From positions 20,774,047-20,838,046 of the forward strand of contig OX467087.1 of NCBI GenBank assembly GCA_950106755.1: a DNA stretch of 64,000 nucleotides. The letters run 5' to 3'. This document shows, in pieces, positions 1 through 10,640 of the stretch (the first letter of the stretch is position 1; every line of letters starts with the position of its first letter). The stretch comes from Climacium dendroides. Its lineage: Eukaryota > Streptophyta > Bryopsida > Hypnales > Climaciaceae. The position numbers and the translations under genes are program-made. The notes under the pieces are model-generated. The model did not search any database. It saw nothing but the letters and a program-made list of their open reading frames with translations, and was not told the origin of the DNA.

Positions 1-29
1 CGCATTCTACATTGTTTACTAAACTCTCA

Positions 30-1280
30 TATTATGATTATTAGTACCTAAGAGGACAAAATCAATTTTGGATAGGCTTGTGTAAACTCAATTTTTGATT
101 TGATATTTTGAATTTTTTTAAGATAGAAAATCACAATAACTTTTGAAAGAATATTATTTTTATTTCAATTGGTGCCTAGAAGAATTTTTTTTGCCACAAT
201 AAACTCAAAATAGGTGAGTCCATGCAACAAATAAAATCTATAAAAACTTAGAAATATTATTCTCAATTTTTTTCTTATAAGTTATATTTTTTTAGGTGAA
301 AAACTTTTGTTCATTACATTTGAATTAGTGAAAGTGAAGGAGCTTCTTGTTTTATGGGCAATCATAGAAACTTCTTGAGAAAACAACATATTGGATTTGA
401 TTTCTTATTTTGTTTTCACAATTTTCAAAAAGAAAAGTTCTATATACTTAACCCCTAAAGTCCCAATGCCTTTTCCATCAAAAAAACAGTCAAAACTGCC
501 ATTTCTATAGCAAAGAGCAAAAAACTTTAAAAAATTGGTTTTTTTTTGCATATCTGACCATGGGATCTTGCACTAGAATAGTGTATCTATGCATGGAAGA
601 CATTTGCATTTAAAGTGAAGGAAATAAGTGACAATAAAATATTTAAAAATTCAATTTATTTTTGAGTTACCCCTTGAATTATTTTCTTGACTTTGGGGTG
701 GCATAGCATTTGTTCTTGGGCATTGATTGAAAAAAAACTATATTCCCCAAGATTTGATTTCCTATTATAAAAAAATTCAAAAAATCATGTCAAAAATTGA
801 AATCACATAAGCCTATTTAAAATCCCAAGAGTCCCCTATATGGACTTTGGGACTTTAGGGGTTAAGTATGTTTGCTATAAAAATGTCACCATCGGGATTA
901 GAGTGGTTTGATTCCATCTTAGAGCTATTAATAGTTTATTTTTTCCTTTAATCTTGTATCAATTTCTACTTTATAATTATTTAAAGAATAAATATCAAGT
1001 ACAAAATTTTTTAAGTTGAAAAGATTTAGAATCAAATTATCTGGTTAAAGAATGTGTTCAAAATCCTACTTTGTTCACTTAAAATACAAATATCTTGCAA
1101 TCTACAAGGTGAAAGTTTCTGAAATTTCTTCCCCACATTAATATACTAGTTTAGTGCAAGCTTTAACAATTAGACATATGGAAAGAAAAAGAAATTAGTA
1201 AATTTTTTGTCTATACAATAGAAATAGAAATTTCGAGTTGTTTTTGATGAAAAAAAGGCCTTGGGACATTAGGTGGATAA
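30..1280. mobile_element. Decayed TTAA-type DNA element, family A copy 1 (interrupted)
   Basis: This stretch aligns by eye with the better-preserved copy at 6090-7020. Shared blocks include TTTCAATTGGTGCC near 170 and 6235, a block around 895-960 matching 6555-6620, the TCTTGCAATCTA block near 1093 and 6833, and a GTTTTTGATGAAAAAAAGG end near 1240. Both ends are degenerate versions of the TTAACCCCTAAAG terminus. No transposase reading frame is visible, so it is a non-autonomous relic. A second element sits inside it at 448-865. The left limit is uncertain because it lies close to the window edge. Confidence 0.6.
448..865. mobile_element. piggyBac-like miniature element nested in family A copy 1
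   Basis: This 418 bp element has perfect 19 bp terminal inverted repeats, TTAACCCCTAAAGTCCCAA at 448-466 and its complement at 847-865. TTAA is present at both ends. The related copy at 6090-7020 lacks the insert and has a single TTAG at the equivalent place (about 6523), so TTAA behaves as the target-site duplication. TTAA targets with CCC-starting termini are the hallmark of piggyBac-type transposition. It has no coding capacity. Confidence 0.72.
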
Positions 1281-1650
1281 TATCAATTGTACTTTAAATT
1301 GTTGAAAGTTTGCAACCTCACATTCTAATTCTATGGGTATTTGTGCCTTGGGACGTTTGTACCTTCGAGGGTGATGATTGTGGGTGCTTGTACGTTAAAG
1401 CATTGTCACATTTGCATGTTAGAATTAGACATATTACCTTCTAGATGGACAACGTACTACATTCTTGTATAGAGAGCCAGATTTTTTTTTACCATACTCT
1501 CAAAAAAAATGAATTGAACTGAAAGGAATTTTGAAAAGTTACTCATCATCTCCATCTTACCTTCCAATTCCGTATTCTCTATTATGATCTTCTTGATTCC
1601 ATAATTCATTGAACAAAGCCAACATGTGGCAAGCCTTTACTATGTGAACA
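1281..1650. other. AT-rich intergenic stretch
   Basis: No gene, RNA or convincing repeat is seen here. Short reading frames are random. Confidence 0.5.
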
Positions 1651-1663
1651 GTGTACGAATTAT

Positions 1664-1780
1664 AGTGCTTGAATAGTGCATGAATAGAACACGAATAGTG
1701 TATGAATAGAGCACAAATAATGCTTGAATAGTGTATGAATAGTGCATGAATAGTGCTTGAATAGTGCTTGAATAGTGGTT
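1664..1780. repeat. Short tandem repeat, 10-12 bp GAATAGTG(C/T)(T/A)T units
   Basis: About ten consecutive imperfect copies of TGAATAGTGCT with variants (GAATAGTGCAT, GAATAGAACAC, GAATAGAGCAC). The reverse strand happens to be open and would read as a repetitive Phe/His/Tyr-rich peptide, which I take to be a consequence of the repeat rather than a gene. Confidence 0.8.
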
Positions 1781-2064
1781 TGGTGCTTTGGAGATGGAGA
1801 CTTAAAGTGGGGGTAATGGACAAGGACAAAGTGAGCAATTTGAACCCCACGAAAGACATTTGGCATGTCTAAATTGGGGTGTAAGGGTGGTGATGCCCTT
1901 CTTCAAAGCCACATCCCCTCTAAAGTAACGAGGAAGCTGCCAAGCACCTTCCACTCAATTGTTGTGAACATCCCCATCATTCCCAACCGAAATTTGGGGC
2001 CCCCAATTCAATCACAAGACCCCTCCAGTGGCCTAATAAGTTAACACCCCAGGCCAATGACAAG

Positions 2065-2595
2065 GAAGGACCACCGGGCCCTCCAAAGATCCCCACTCAT
2101 CCACTGAATGTACCTGATCCCCTGCACATTGACTCAGGGAGTGCCGGGCCCTCCACAGATCCCCCCCCATTCATCCTCTGAATGAACCTGATCCCCTGCT
2201 CACTGGGACCCCAACGTAGGCAGTGCCGGGCCCTCCAAAGATCCCCGTTCATCCAATAAATGTACCACATGCCCCTGTACACTGGGACCCCAGGGAGTGC
2301 CGGGCCCTCCAAAGAGCTTCATTCATCCGATGAATGTACCACATGCCCCTGTACACTGGGACCCCAGGGAGTGCCGGGCCCTCCAAAGAGCTTCATTCAT
2401 CCGATGAATGTACCACATGCCCCTGTACACTGGGACCCCAACTAAGGCAGGGAGTGCCGGGCCCTCCAAACAGCTTCATTCATCCGATGAATGTACCACA
2501 TGCCCCTGCACACTGGGACCCCAACTAAGGCAGGGAGTGCCGGGCCCTCCAAAGAGCTTCATTCATCCGATGAATGTACCACATCCCCTGCACAT
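2065..2595. repeat. GC-rich minisatellite, 74-83 bp units, about seven copies
   Basis: The unit contains CATGCCCCTGTACACTGGGA, then GTGCCGGGCCCTCCAAAGA and CATTCATCCGATGAATGTAC. Unit starts fall near 2104, 2181, 2260, 2334, 2408, 2491 and 2574. The leftmost copies are the most divergent; the central ones are near-identical, so amplification is recent there. Two unit lengths occur because some copies carry an extra AACTAAGGCA-type segment. The unit is open in more than one frame, but the peptides are simple translations of the repeat and no gene is claimed. Confidence 0.92.
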
Positions 2596-2940
2596 TACGT
2601 TTCAGTTCGACCCCAGGCAGGCACGGCACGGCAACTCATTAAGGGATTGCCGTGGATGGATGAAACTTACACGTGTCATCTTGAGCGGACTGCATGGTTC
2701 CCCATGGATGGACGATTTCATCGAACTTTCTGGCCGCGCACGTCTCTTTTCCATTCGTCCATTCGTCCGTGCCTCCATGTGCGGACGAATGGGACCGTTC
2801 ATAGTCACCGGAGTGCGCTATTTTCGACGTGTCTTGCATGGCTGCATGGGAACATCTGTCAACTTACAAATCCCTGATTTTAAGGAACTTGGTGAGTAAC
2901 CAAGGGTTAAAGGAATTATTATGCCATTTTTTTACGGTAA
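2596..2940. other. GC-richer unique stretch next to the minisatellite
   Basis: Its composition differs sharply from the AT-rich surroundings. An 11 bp perfect inverted repeat (CCATTCGTCCG / CGGACGAATGG, 2759-2792) forms a hairpin with a 12 base loop. Open frames of about 130-160 codons run in from the minisatellite, but none resembles a known protein. It could be the flank of a captured GC-rich segment. Confidence 0.4.
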
Positions 2941-2952
2941 GTAGTCTGCTCT

Positions 2953-2970
2953 TTAACCCTTAAAGGATGA
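2953..2970. mobile_element. Orphan TTAA-element terminus
   Basis: TTAACCCTTAAAGGATG matches the left-end consensus seen at 6090, 18217 and 43148. I could not find a matching right end nearby, so it may be a truncated or strongly decayed copy. Confidence 0.4.
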
Positions 2971-4450
2971 CGATGTGACCTTGGAAATCATCGGTTTTCA
3001 TGGCCATGTGAATCATTGGCTTCAAAAATTGTGAAAGCTTTCATTGAAAGTCAAAGTACTGTAGAAGATCTCCCCTTTCCACACAAATTCTGAGGATGAA
3101 TAGTTGCGCTGCTTATCCTACATGGAGAGATTCTCTGTCATCTATCAGAGGCCAAATGTAAACTCCTTGAAAACAATTCTCAGTACATTTTTCGTAGGAG
3201 GAGAAATGGAATTATTTGGCATTTGATTCATAGGGCCTTTGTGGAATTAGTTATGAATCTTTGAAGTTGAAATGCATTACTAAAAGTGCCCCGTGTTGAA
3301 ATGTACATTGTTAGTACATTGAAGAAAACAAAATGTACCCTTGTGTCATGATTGTTTTTTTAGAGTATGGGTGCTTTTGGAGTAGACTACCTTACAAAAA
3401 GAATGAGGGTGGGTTAACTTTTCATGCTCATACACTAGCATGCTTTTTCATGCTCTAGAGAAACCTAAACAATATGCATCCATGATCATCTATATTAAAG
3501 TCCAACACTTACATTTGGACCCAAAAACAACACAAAAGCGATAATGTTGATGACATTAGATGCATAGAATGAGAACATGATTATCATTGTTGAATGTCAA
3601 TGGTAAAAAGAGTTAATTCTTCTTTAAGGACATGATTATCATTGTTGAACGTCAATGGCAAAAAGAGCTAATTTGCAAGAACCATTTTCTTGTTTGGTAC
3701 GTTTTGATTAATTACAAGTATGTACATACATAACAAAAATATTTTATCTATACTAGTTGTATAATTATTGCAAAAGTTTGCAACAATACTCTTGTTGCTT
3801 ATATTTCTGTTTGCAAGTGTCACATAAAATGTTTGCATTCCATATCATATGAATGCTTGTCACATTATAGGTTCTCATCATGAATGTTGAATGAAATAAT
3901 TGGATGATGCTTTTCTAGAATGAAAATGTGATAGATTTTGTGATAGGGGTCGTTACACTACATATTTAATAACATAATAGATTATTCAACACATTTTCAT
4001 TCATATCCATTTACATTAATAGCTTCATCACCTCACTAATTAAATTTCTTTTGCTATTTACTTTCACATGCCAAACTTCTTGCAACATGTAAAAAAAAGA
4101 ATTTGATGATTGAAACCATTCCAAAAAATGACTATTTTTATGGCTATAATGATGTGTCCATTTCAATAAAATATTGCAATCACTATTAGTGGATAAGATT
4201 CATACCTTAACCTTGAAGTGTTGTAACATCCAATTCTTGGATGATGAACAAATTACAAATCACTTTTCTTTCTCATTAATACTTGGATGAATGTCATCCT
4301 AATATGTGGAGATACTTTATCAAATTGCTATCCTATCTAATGGTTGGATTTTGTGTTACAAGAATATATATATTTTCCTAAAATTTTAAATTTGGAAGTG
4401 TATCAAGTGGTTGACCAAGTCAAAATTGCATTGACTCTAGTTTTTGCATT
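2971..4450. other. AT-rich intergenic stretch with a dispersed repeat
   Basis: No gene is seen. Positions 3225-3345 resemble 21915-22075: both carry a GGAATTAGTTATGAATCTTT / GAAATTAGTTAAAAAATTTT segment followed by a GAAATGTACATTGTTAGTAC-type segment and a run ending in ATGTACCC or ATGTACAC. This is probably an old interspersed repeat family. Confidence 0.45.
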
Positions 4451-4598
4451 TTTAGGACAGACTTCTATGTGGAGTCCAGGGGTCTATGGAGCATGCTGAT
4501 CATCAGTTAAATGGGTGTCCCATTTTCTAGAACATCCATTTGATCGATGATCAACAAGCTCCACCGCCCCCCGACTCCACACGGAAGCCCGCCCTTAG
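4451..4598. mobile_element. Foldback element with arms of about 63 bp
   Basis: The left arm (4455-4518) and right arm (4532-4594) are complementary over their whole length with roughly 80 percent match, separated by a 13 base loop. The arms read (A/G)GAC(A/T)... with a GTGGAGTC core and a TTGATCATC/CTGATCATC inner block. Most differences are transitions, as expected for methylated decay. It may be a foldback MITE; flanking TTAG on both sides might be a target duplication but is not convincing. Confidence 0.7.
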
Positions 4599-6089
4599 TA
4601 TCGTCGGTGTACAACCGTTGTTTCATCACATTTGAACCTCCAATGTGGAAGCTACGATTCTTTGAGTTACTTTTGAATTAAAAAATTAGAAAAATTCTTT
4701 CACTTTTTATTTTAACTATTACAACGGCATAGAATCAATTATGGGTGCACTTGTTTGCTTGTTTTGGGGGGATCTAAAAACTTCTTTTTTTCCTATTTGG
4801 TTGCCAAGTATCATAAAAAATATATATATTTAAAGAATTTAATACTCTCAATTTCTGTTGAAATAAAATAAAGTAAAAGTAAAGATAAAAATAAGAATTT
4901 AAACCCCATCCTATGGAAGCTCCAGAGGCGCAGCTACCTTATCTGCTCCACAAAGCGACAAGCCGACGTGGCACCCACTGGACCTCATCATCATGATCAT
5001 CTCCTTGTAATAAATGCCAATCATTAGGACCAATCGATTGCCACGCTGGCCAATGTGCTGAGGTGGAGCTATGAGGAGGTCCACGAGGAGGGGCAGACAA
5101 GCCTATTTATTAGCAGCCTGATTTCAAATCTGAGTATCTTGGGGCCAATTTCAAAAGGACCACATATTATTTTTATTTTTATTTTTAAGAGGTGTGCACT
5201 TGTTTCGCGAATCAAACCCAAGTGGAATTATAATTTTTCGAATAAAATTGTAATTTTTGTGAATTTTGAAGTGGTTTGTCTTAAAATTACAAAACTACTT
5301 ATAGAATGGGGTCAAAAATATCCCCTAAACAAACCCATTGTCACCTTAACATGTATCTATTGGCACTTGAGTTCACACCAATGAAGGATTGACACGTTAT
5401 CTCTTTTGACATTAATGCACTAAAATTATCAGAAAAATGAACAAATTTGGATGTTGCAGTGAGTGGAATGGGATTTAGAACTTGGGAAATGGAAATAGGC
5501 AGTGAACGGTGATGGGTTGATTTATCTTAATTAAAAGAAGGAGGTCCCAAAGTGAACCCCTCTTCATATGCCACTCCTCTTCTATTTGTCAAGGATTTTA
5601 ATTGGCTTCACTAGTACTTCAAAATGAGAAGGGGCATATCATTATTTGGCTTTACATTGCAATGTGTTGGAAGGAAGTTTGTTTTTAAATCCTTCGTTCA
5701 ATAATATTGTTTACCAATGAAGCGGGGTTTATTTTTCATCCTTGGAAAAGGGACACCTACATTAAAAAAATGATTTAATATGGCTACTCAACCAATCCCA
5801 ATCCTCGAATTCACTAGTAAGTCCCTCCTAGGTGTTTAGGAAAGCATAATATCTTCTCAACATGGGGAGGACCACTACCTAGTTGTACAATGTTATATTA
5901 GGACAAATTTCCATCTTATTTTGGAATTTGAACTGAATCCAATGTTTTTCAAAGTTGGAATTGACTTTGTTTAGCTTTGTAATTAACAATTTCAATTATA
6001 AACTTCAACCATAACAATGGTTGATGTAAAAGTAGGACTTCTAATGTACCACCAGCCAATAGCACCCTCTTTACTAGATGTACATCTAG
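4599..6089. other. Intergenic DNA, AT-rich with a GC-richer patch at 4905-5110
   Basis: No recognisable gene. The patch at 4905-5110 is GC-richer, with scattered complementary words, but no clean inverted repeat or coding pattern was found. Confidence 0.4.
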
Positions 6090-7020
6090 TTAACCCCTAA
6101 AGGATTGTTTGTCTCCTCGGAGGACAATTTGGATCCGGTAGGTTCCTATTGTCTCAATTTATAGTGAATGTTTTTGAGATTTTTTGAAGTTGTGGAGTTT
6201 GCCAAGAGCTTTGTGAATATATAATTTTTGTTTCAATTGGTGCCCGAGAGAAAAAGTTATGGCACAATAAGCTAAAAACAAAAGTCAATGGGCACCACAA
6301 AAAAAATCAGAAAAAGTGAAAAAAAAAAAAAAAAAAAATTCCCTAAAATTTTATATTTTTGTCTACATTTGAAGCTTTGATTCATTCTATTTGGATTAAT
6401 TATGAGAAAGTTATGGACAATCTTAGTTTTTTGGTCAATCTCAGCATCTTCTTGAAAAAATAACTCATAGGATTCATTTGTGAATCCGATTTTTACAATT
6501 TTCCCAAAAAATTGTTAGACAAGGTTAGGCTTGCTTTCTAGAACAATCTCATTGTTGGGATTATTGTATATCAATTTCATCTTAAAGCTATTAATGATTT
6601 AGATTTTCCTTTGATCTTTAACCTACTTCTACTTAATAATTTCTTAATGAGTGAAAATTAAGTGTTTTTTGAATTTTTTCCCTTAAATTCTCAACTGAAC
6701 CATCCAACATAAAAACTTATAAAATCAAAATTAATAGTACAAAATTTTTTAGTTATTAAAAAGATTCAAAGCCAAAATATCTAGTCAAGTAAGTTGCAAA
6801 AAAACTTGTTTTCTTCACTTTGGATGCAAATATCTTGCAATCTATGTGGTCAAATTTGATGAAATTTTTTCTACATGTTTACAAACAAGTTAAATACAAG
6901 ATCATACAGTTGGATTTTGAAAAAACATACTTTTTTTATTTTCTTAGGTGAACACAACAAAAGTGATAGTTCTAAGTGGTTTTTGACAAAAAAAAACATC
7001 CTCGGGGCTTTAGGGGTTAA
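6090..7020. mobile_element. TTAA-flanked element, family A reference copy (931 bp)
   Basis: The left end is TTAACCCCTAAAGGATTG (6090-6107) and the right end CTCGGGGCTTTAGGGGTTAA (7001-7020). The first 13 bases of each end are perfect inverted repeats, with TTAA on both sides. The interior is AT-rich and has no transposase. Related copies are seen at 30-1280, and on the other strand at about 14768-15440, 19200-19700 and 20140-20640. It looks like a non-autonomous piggyBac-like element. Confidence 0.72.
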
Positions 7021-8740
7021 TCAATATCTGACCTTTGTTGCAAGAAATGATTTTAGAGCATCAACTAAAAAAATCTTTACCTCTTTAAAACCTTTGCATG
7101 GAATATCCAAATGAAACATTTTTAAGTGCATTGAAATCTTCTTTTAGTTGCCAAGAAGAAAATATAAAGATTTGATGAGTCTAATAATAGTAAATATGAT
7201 TTCACATAAAATTCTATAGAGGGCAGTATACCAAAAGTTGTTAAAAAAGAATTATAGTCAAAATCAATTGCAGTTCTTTTTTACCAACTTTTGGTATAGT
7301 GCAATCTCCATCTTATGTAAAGAGTCTATTCATAATACTTTCATTTCCACAAGAATAGAAAGAAACTACATTTTTGGAGCAACTTTACCTTACTGTCAAA
7401 CTAAAAACAATCCAAAAGTTCAAGCCTTATTTTGGAAATAATAATCTAAATCAAATTAGTGGATTCAAGACCTTAATACTACCTCAATTTTAATTTAGGA
7501 TTTTTTTTAAATAACTAAATTGTGAAAGCTATTTCAATTCCTAAAAGTCCTTGCAAGAAAGGCAAATGTAAACTTTGAATTTATTTGGCAAAATAAATTA
7601 TGGCATAAGTAGAATCTAAACATCATATCTTCAGTTTTGCAAGTTTTCATTTTCTTCCCATTCCTATGTGAACTCATTTTAAACCTTGCATAATAATCAC
7701 AAAGCACCAAGTGTTCATGGTAGTTGCATTATTGAAGAATAGACAAAAACTATTTCTTAAACATACTTGGATGTACTCCATTTGTTTCTTGTAGTTCTAA
7801 CACCAAACTCATGAAAACATTTCTAATCCTTCTAATCGACGCCGGCTTTCCTATGGGTTAAGTTTCAATGTAAATACTAATTGACAAAAGCATATTTATT
7901 TAACCACTTCTATCTTTTTTTAATGACTCTTGTAGCTTTTGAAAACATATGAAACTCTACACAACTTTAAGTAAAGTTGACATTACATATAAGAGTCATA
8001 ATCTTTGAAAAGTCCTTATCTTCTTAACTATGACTACTGTAATAACCACACCTAAAATTTGCTTTAGAAATATATTAATAGGGTTACTATTTTTAAAACC
8101 TAAAGGACAACTTGATCATGAATCAAGCAATTGAAAATTTGAAAAGGTTTCTATAAAACCAATTTTAATTGAAAGTATTTGAAATTTCAGTACAAAGTAT
8201 AGACATGCAATTTCTTTTGTTTATGAAAGTGTCCATTTCAAGAATTGTGTTACCCAAAAATAAAACATTCTACCGCAAATACCTTTAAGTTTAGACAATA
8301 GATGCTAAATTCTTCTTGTTCAAGTTATGTAATTTGACAAGTATGTAACTTAGTTGATCATCTAGATTTTTGCCTACAAAATTTGTCCACTCAACATAAG
8401 AGTCTAGGATATATTGTGGGGACACCTGTTTTCAACACTTAGTTAGTTTGTATATTGTTTAAAAATATGTGCAAAGGTAATATGGAATCTAATTTTGGCT
8501 TTCTAAAAGATCTAACAAAAATTTAGAATGATTAATCTCAGGAACCAATCTCAAATATTTATTCTAACACGTGTTCTAACAATTTTTAGTGCAATCCCTT
8601 TAGGGCATCCATAATGAGCCTAGAAAATTAATTTGGAAAATTAAATGTGTTTTAAATAATTGATTTAGGATTAGAACAACAGAATAGGGTCCTATCATTG
8701 GAAGCGCATTCAAAAATACTTAAATTACATATATAAACAC
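7021..8740. other. AT-rich intergenic stretch
   Basis: Nothing gene-like; only short random frames in all six readings. Confidence 0.5.
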
Positions 8741-8780
8741 ACACATGTATGTATGTATATGTGTGTATGTATGTAGACTT

Positions 8781-8826
<46 letters not shown>

Positions 8827-8845
8827 AGTATGTATGTATGTATGT
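8740..8845. repeat. Compound (TATG)n-(TA)n-(TATG)n microsatellite
   Basis: GTATGTATGTATATGTGTGT-type sequence passes into about twenty TA dinucleotides (8784-8822) and back into TATG units. Confidence 0.9.
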
Positions 8846-8915
8846 AGACTTTGGATGACCAAAATAAATCCAATTGAAAACTATATAAAAGTCGAAAATT
8901 ACACATGCCTTATAG

Positions 8916-9600
8916 TTAACCCCGGAAGGACTCCAAAATGTTGTTTCCTTTGAATGGTCAACTTGTTTTTTCATATTAAAGAATGGATAATTTTCATCTA
9001 ATATTTTTTGTGCAACTATATTAATGCTATAGCCACATCTTTGAGTTCAGTTCAAGACATTTTATTTGTATTTTCATGTTATATAGGGTAGTTTACCAGA
9101 AAAGGTGCACTTTCCAATGTAATCAATACTCAAAGTTTTTTCCCTTAAAACTTGGTTTTTACATTCATAAAAATCTCTTTTGATTTTATAGCAAATCTAA
9201 CAAAATGAAGCTTCTAATGCGTAGTTTCAACTCCACTTGAAAATTTTGAAAAAATCCTTAAAACAAGCATTTTATTAAAGTTTGAAATTGAAAATCTATA
9301 AGTACATATCCAAATATGGAGTAGCATGGGAATTTACTTTATATTAATACAACAATATTATACACTATTGATAATGTACTTCTATTCTAAAAATATCATA
9401 TTATTTGAACATGATTTGTATTGGATATGAATAATCTTCCTTTTTTCTTCAAAAATTCTTGGTAATTTGAAATTTTCACAAAAAACTTGAAAATTTTATG
9501 ACAAAAATTAGACATGTGATTTTATCTTTGAAACCTAAAACCAAAAAATTTCACTCATAAATAGAGTAAAAATGGAGGATACAAAGTGAGGCGGACTTCA
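8916..9600. mobile_element. TTAA element, family B copy 1
   Basis: It begins with TTAACCCCGGAAGGACTCC. Its middle (about 9185-9420) aligns with 16640-16900 and 18735-19010: AACAAAATGAAG, then CAACTCCA or CTACTCCA, GAAAATTTTGAA, and a GGGAATT/GGAAATT block. The right end is not recognisable, so the end coordinate is approximate. No coding capacity. Confidence 0.5.
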
Positions 9601-10384
9601 AAGGTCTTCATTATGCTATATGAACCCAAATCTGCTCATGATACTTTTGCCCACCAAATGACAAAATCGTGGGATCTTTTTAAATGCACTTCATTTTACT
9701 AACATTCATTGAAGAAAATAATTTAAAAAAAAATTGTGTTTCATATCAATGGATGCTTGAGATGGATGAGAAAGAAGAATAATTGTTCTTCATAATTCAA
9801 TAATATAAATGCTTTGAAGGAGTTACAGGTATTTTATTTATTTTATTTATTTATATCTTAATCTTATTATCTTAATTTTGAGAACATGAAAACTAATCCA
9901 TGCATTATAGGTAAGATAAATTCAGCCTGTTGGTCTCCATTTGTTTGAGTTTAATCCTTAAACACCAATGCAACCAAGCTCATGAATGATGAAACAAGCC
10001 TTCATCTAATTGAAGAAAGGATCATTTTAATCCAAGATTTTTTTGGCAAAGTTCATTGCATGTGTATGCATCACATGTATAACATTGAGTAGCCTTTAGA
10101 ATTTTTTTTTCCTTTTTTGAATTATCTTCCACAAAATTCATCCACAACATATCATGGAGAATTAAAGTAAGCTACAATACTAATTAAAGACAAAACATTT
10201 TTAGTGTACGACATTTTAGTACTAACTCTAGGACCAGACAATCCAATCTACAAATAAATGTAAAGATGGTTTGCTAAAAATCTAAGGATTGAATCCTTTG
10301 AGTCAAATACCAATCATCATTCAACAATCAACCATCATGAAAAATTTTGATGGAAAAATTAAGGGATTGCTTCATTGCCATTTC
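9601..10384. other. AT-rich intergenic stretch
   Basis: No gene or defined element is seen. Confidence 0.5.
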
Positions 10385-10640
10385 ATGTGAATTAGTGTGA
10401 CTAGTGCCATTAGCATAGCCAAACTAAAACTAATACTAAAATTTTAATTTTTTAATATGTTAAATTTTTGAAATTCAATATCCTTTATGCACAAAGGAAT
10501 GGAAAAGCTTTGTTGCGGTGTGAGGGTTGCGTTCTTCATACAAATGGAAAGCTTTATACTCAAAGGAGTAGAAAGATTTTGTTTTGTGATTGTGAGACTT
10601 TCAATGCCTACCCTTGGCATTTAAACAGAACACAATGAGG
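10385..10640. repeat. Dispersed repeat family D, copy 1
   Basis: It shares blocks with 40200-40420: GTGCCATTAGCATAGCCAAA / GTGCCATTGCCACAACCAAA, TTTTTGAAATTCAATATC, AAAGCTTTGTTGC / AGGGCTTTGTTTC, and GGAAAGCTTTATACTCAAAG. No open reading frame of note. The family's class is unknown. Confidence 0.6.

Noticed and set aside
30..1280. LTR retrotransposon arm
   Set aside because: The two long copies (30-1280 and 6090-7020) share TTAA-type inverted ends rather than TG...CA ends, and no gag or pol frame lies between them.
2065..2595. CRISPR-like regular repeat
   Set aside because: Units are contiguous 74-83 bp tandem copies without unique spacers, in a plant genome.
2097..2899. Several overlapping frames with a repeated Tyr-His-Met-Pro-Leu motif
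   Set aside because: They are the minisatellite read in different frames; unit length changes shift the frame and no family similarity is seen.
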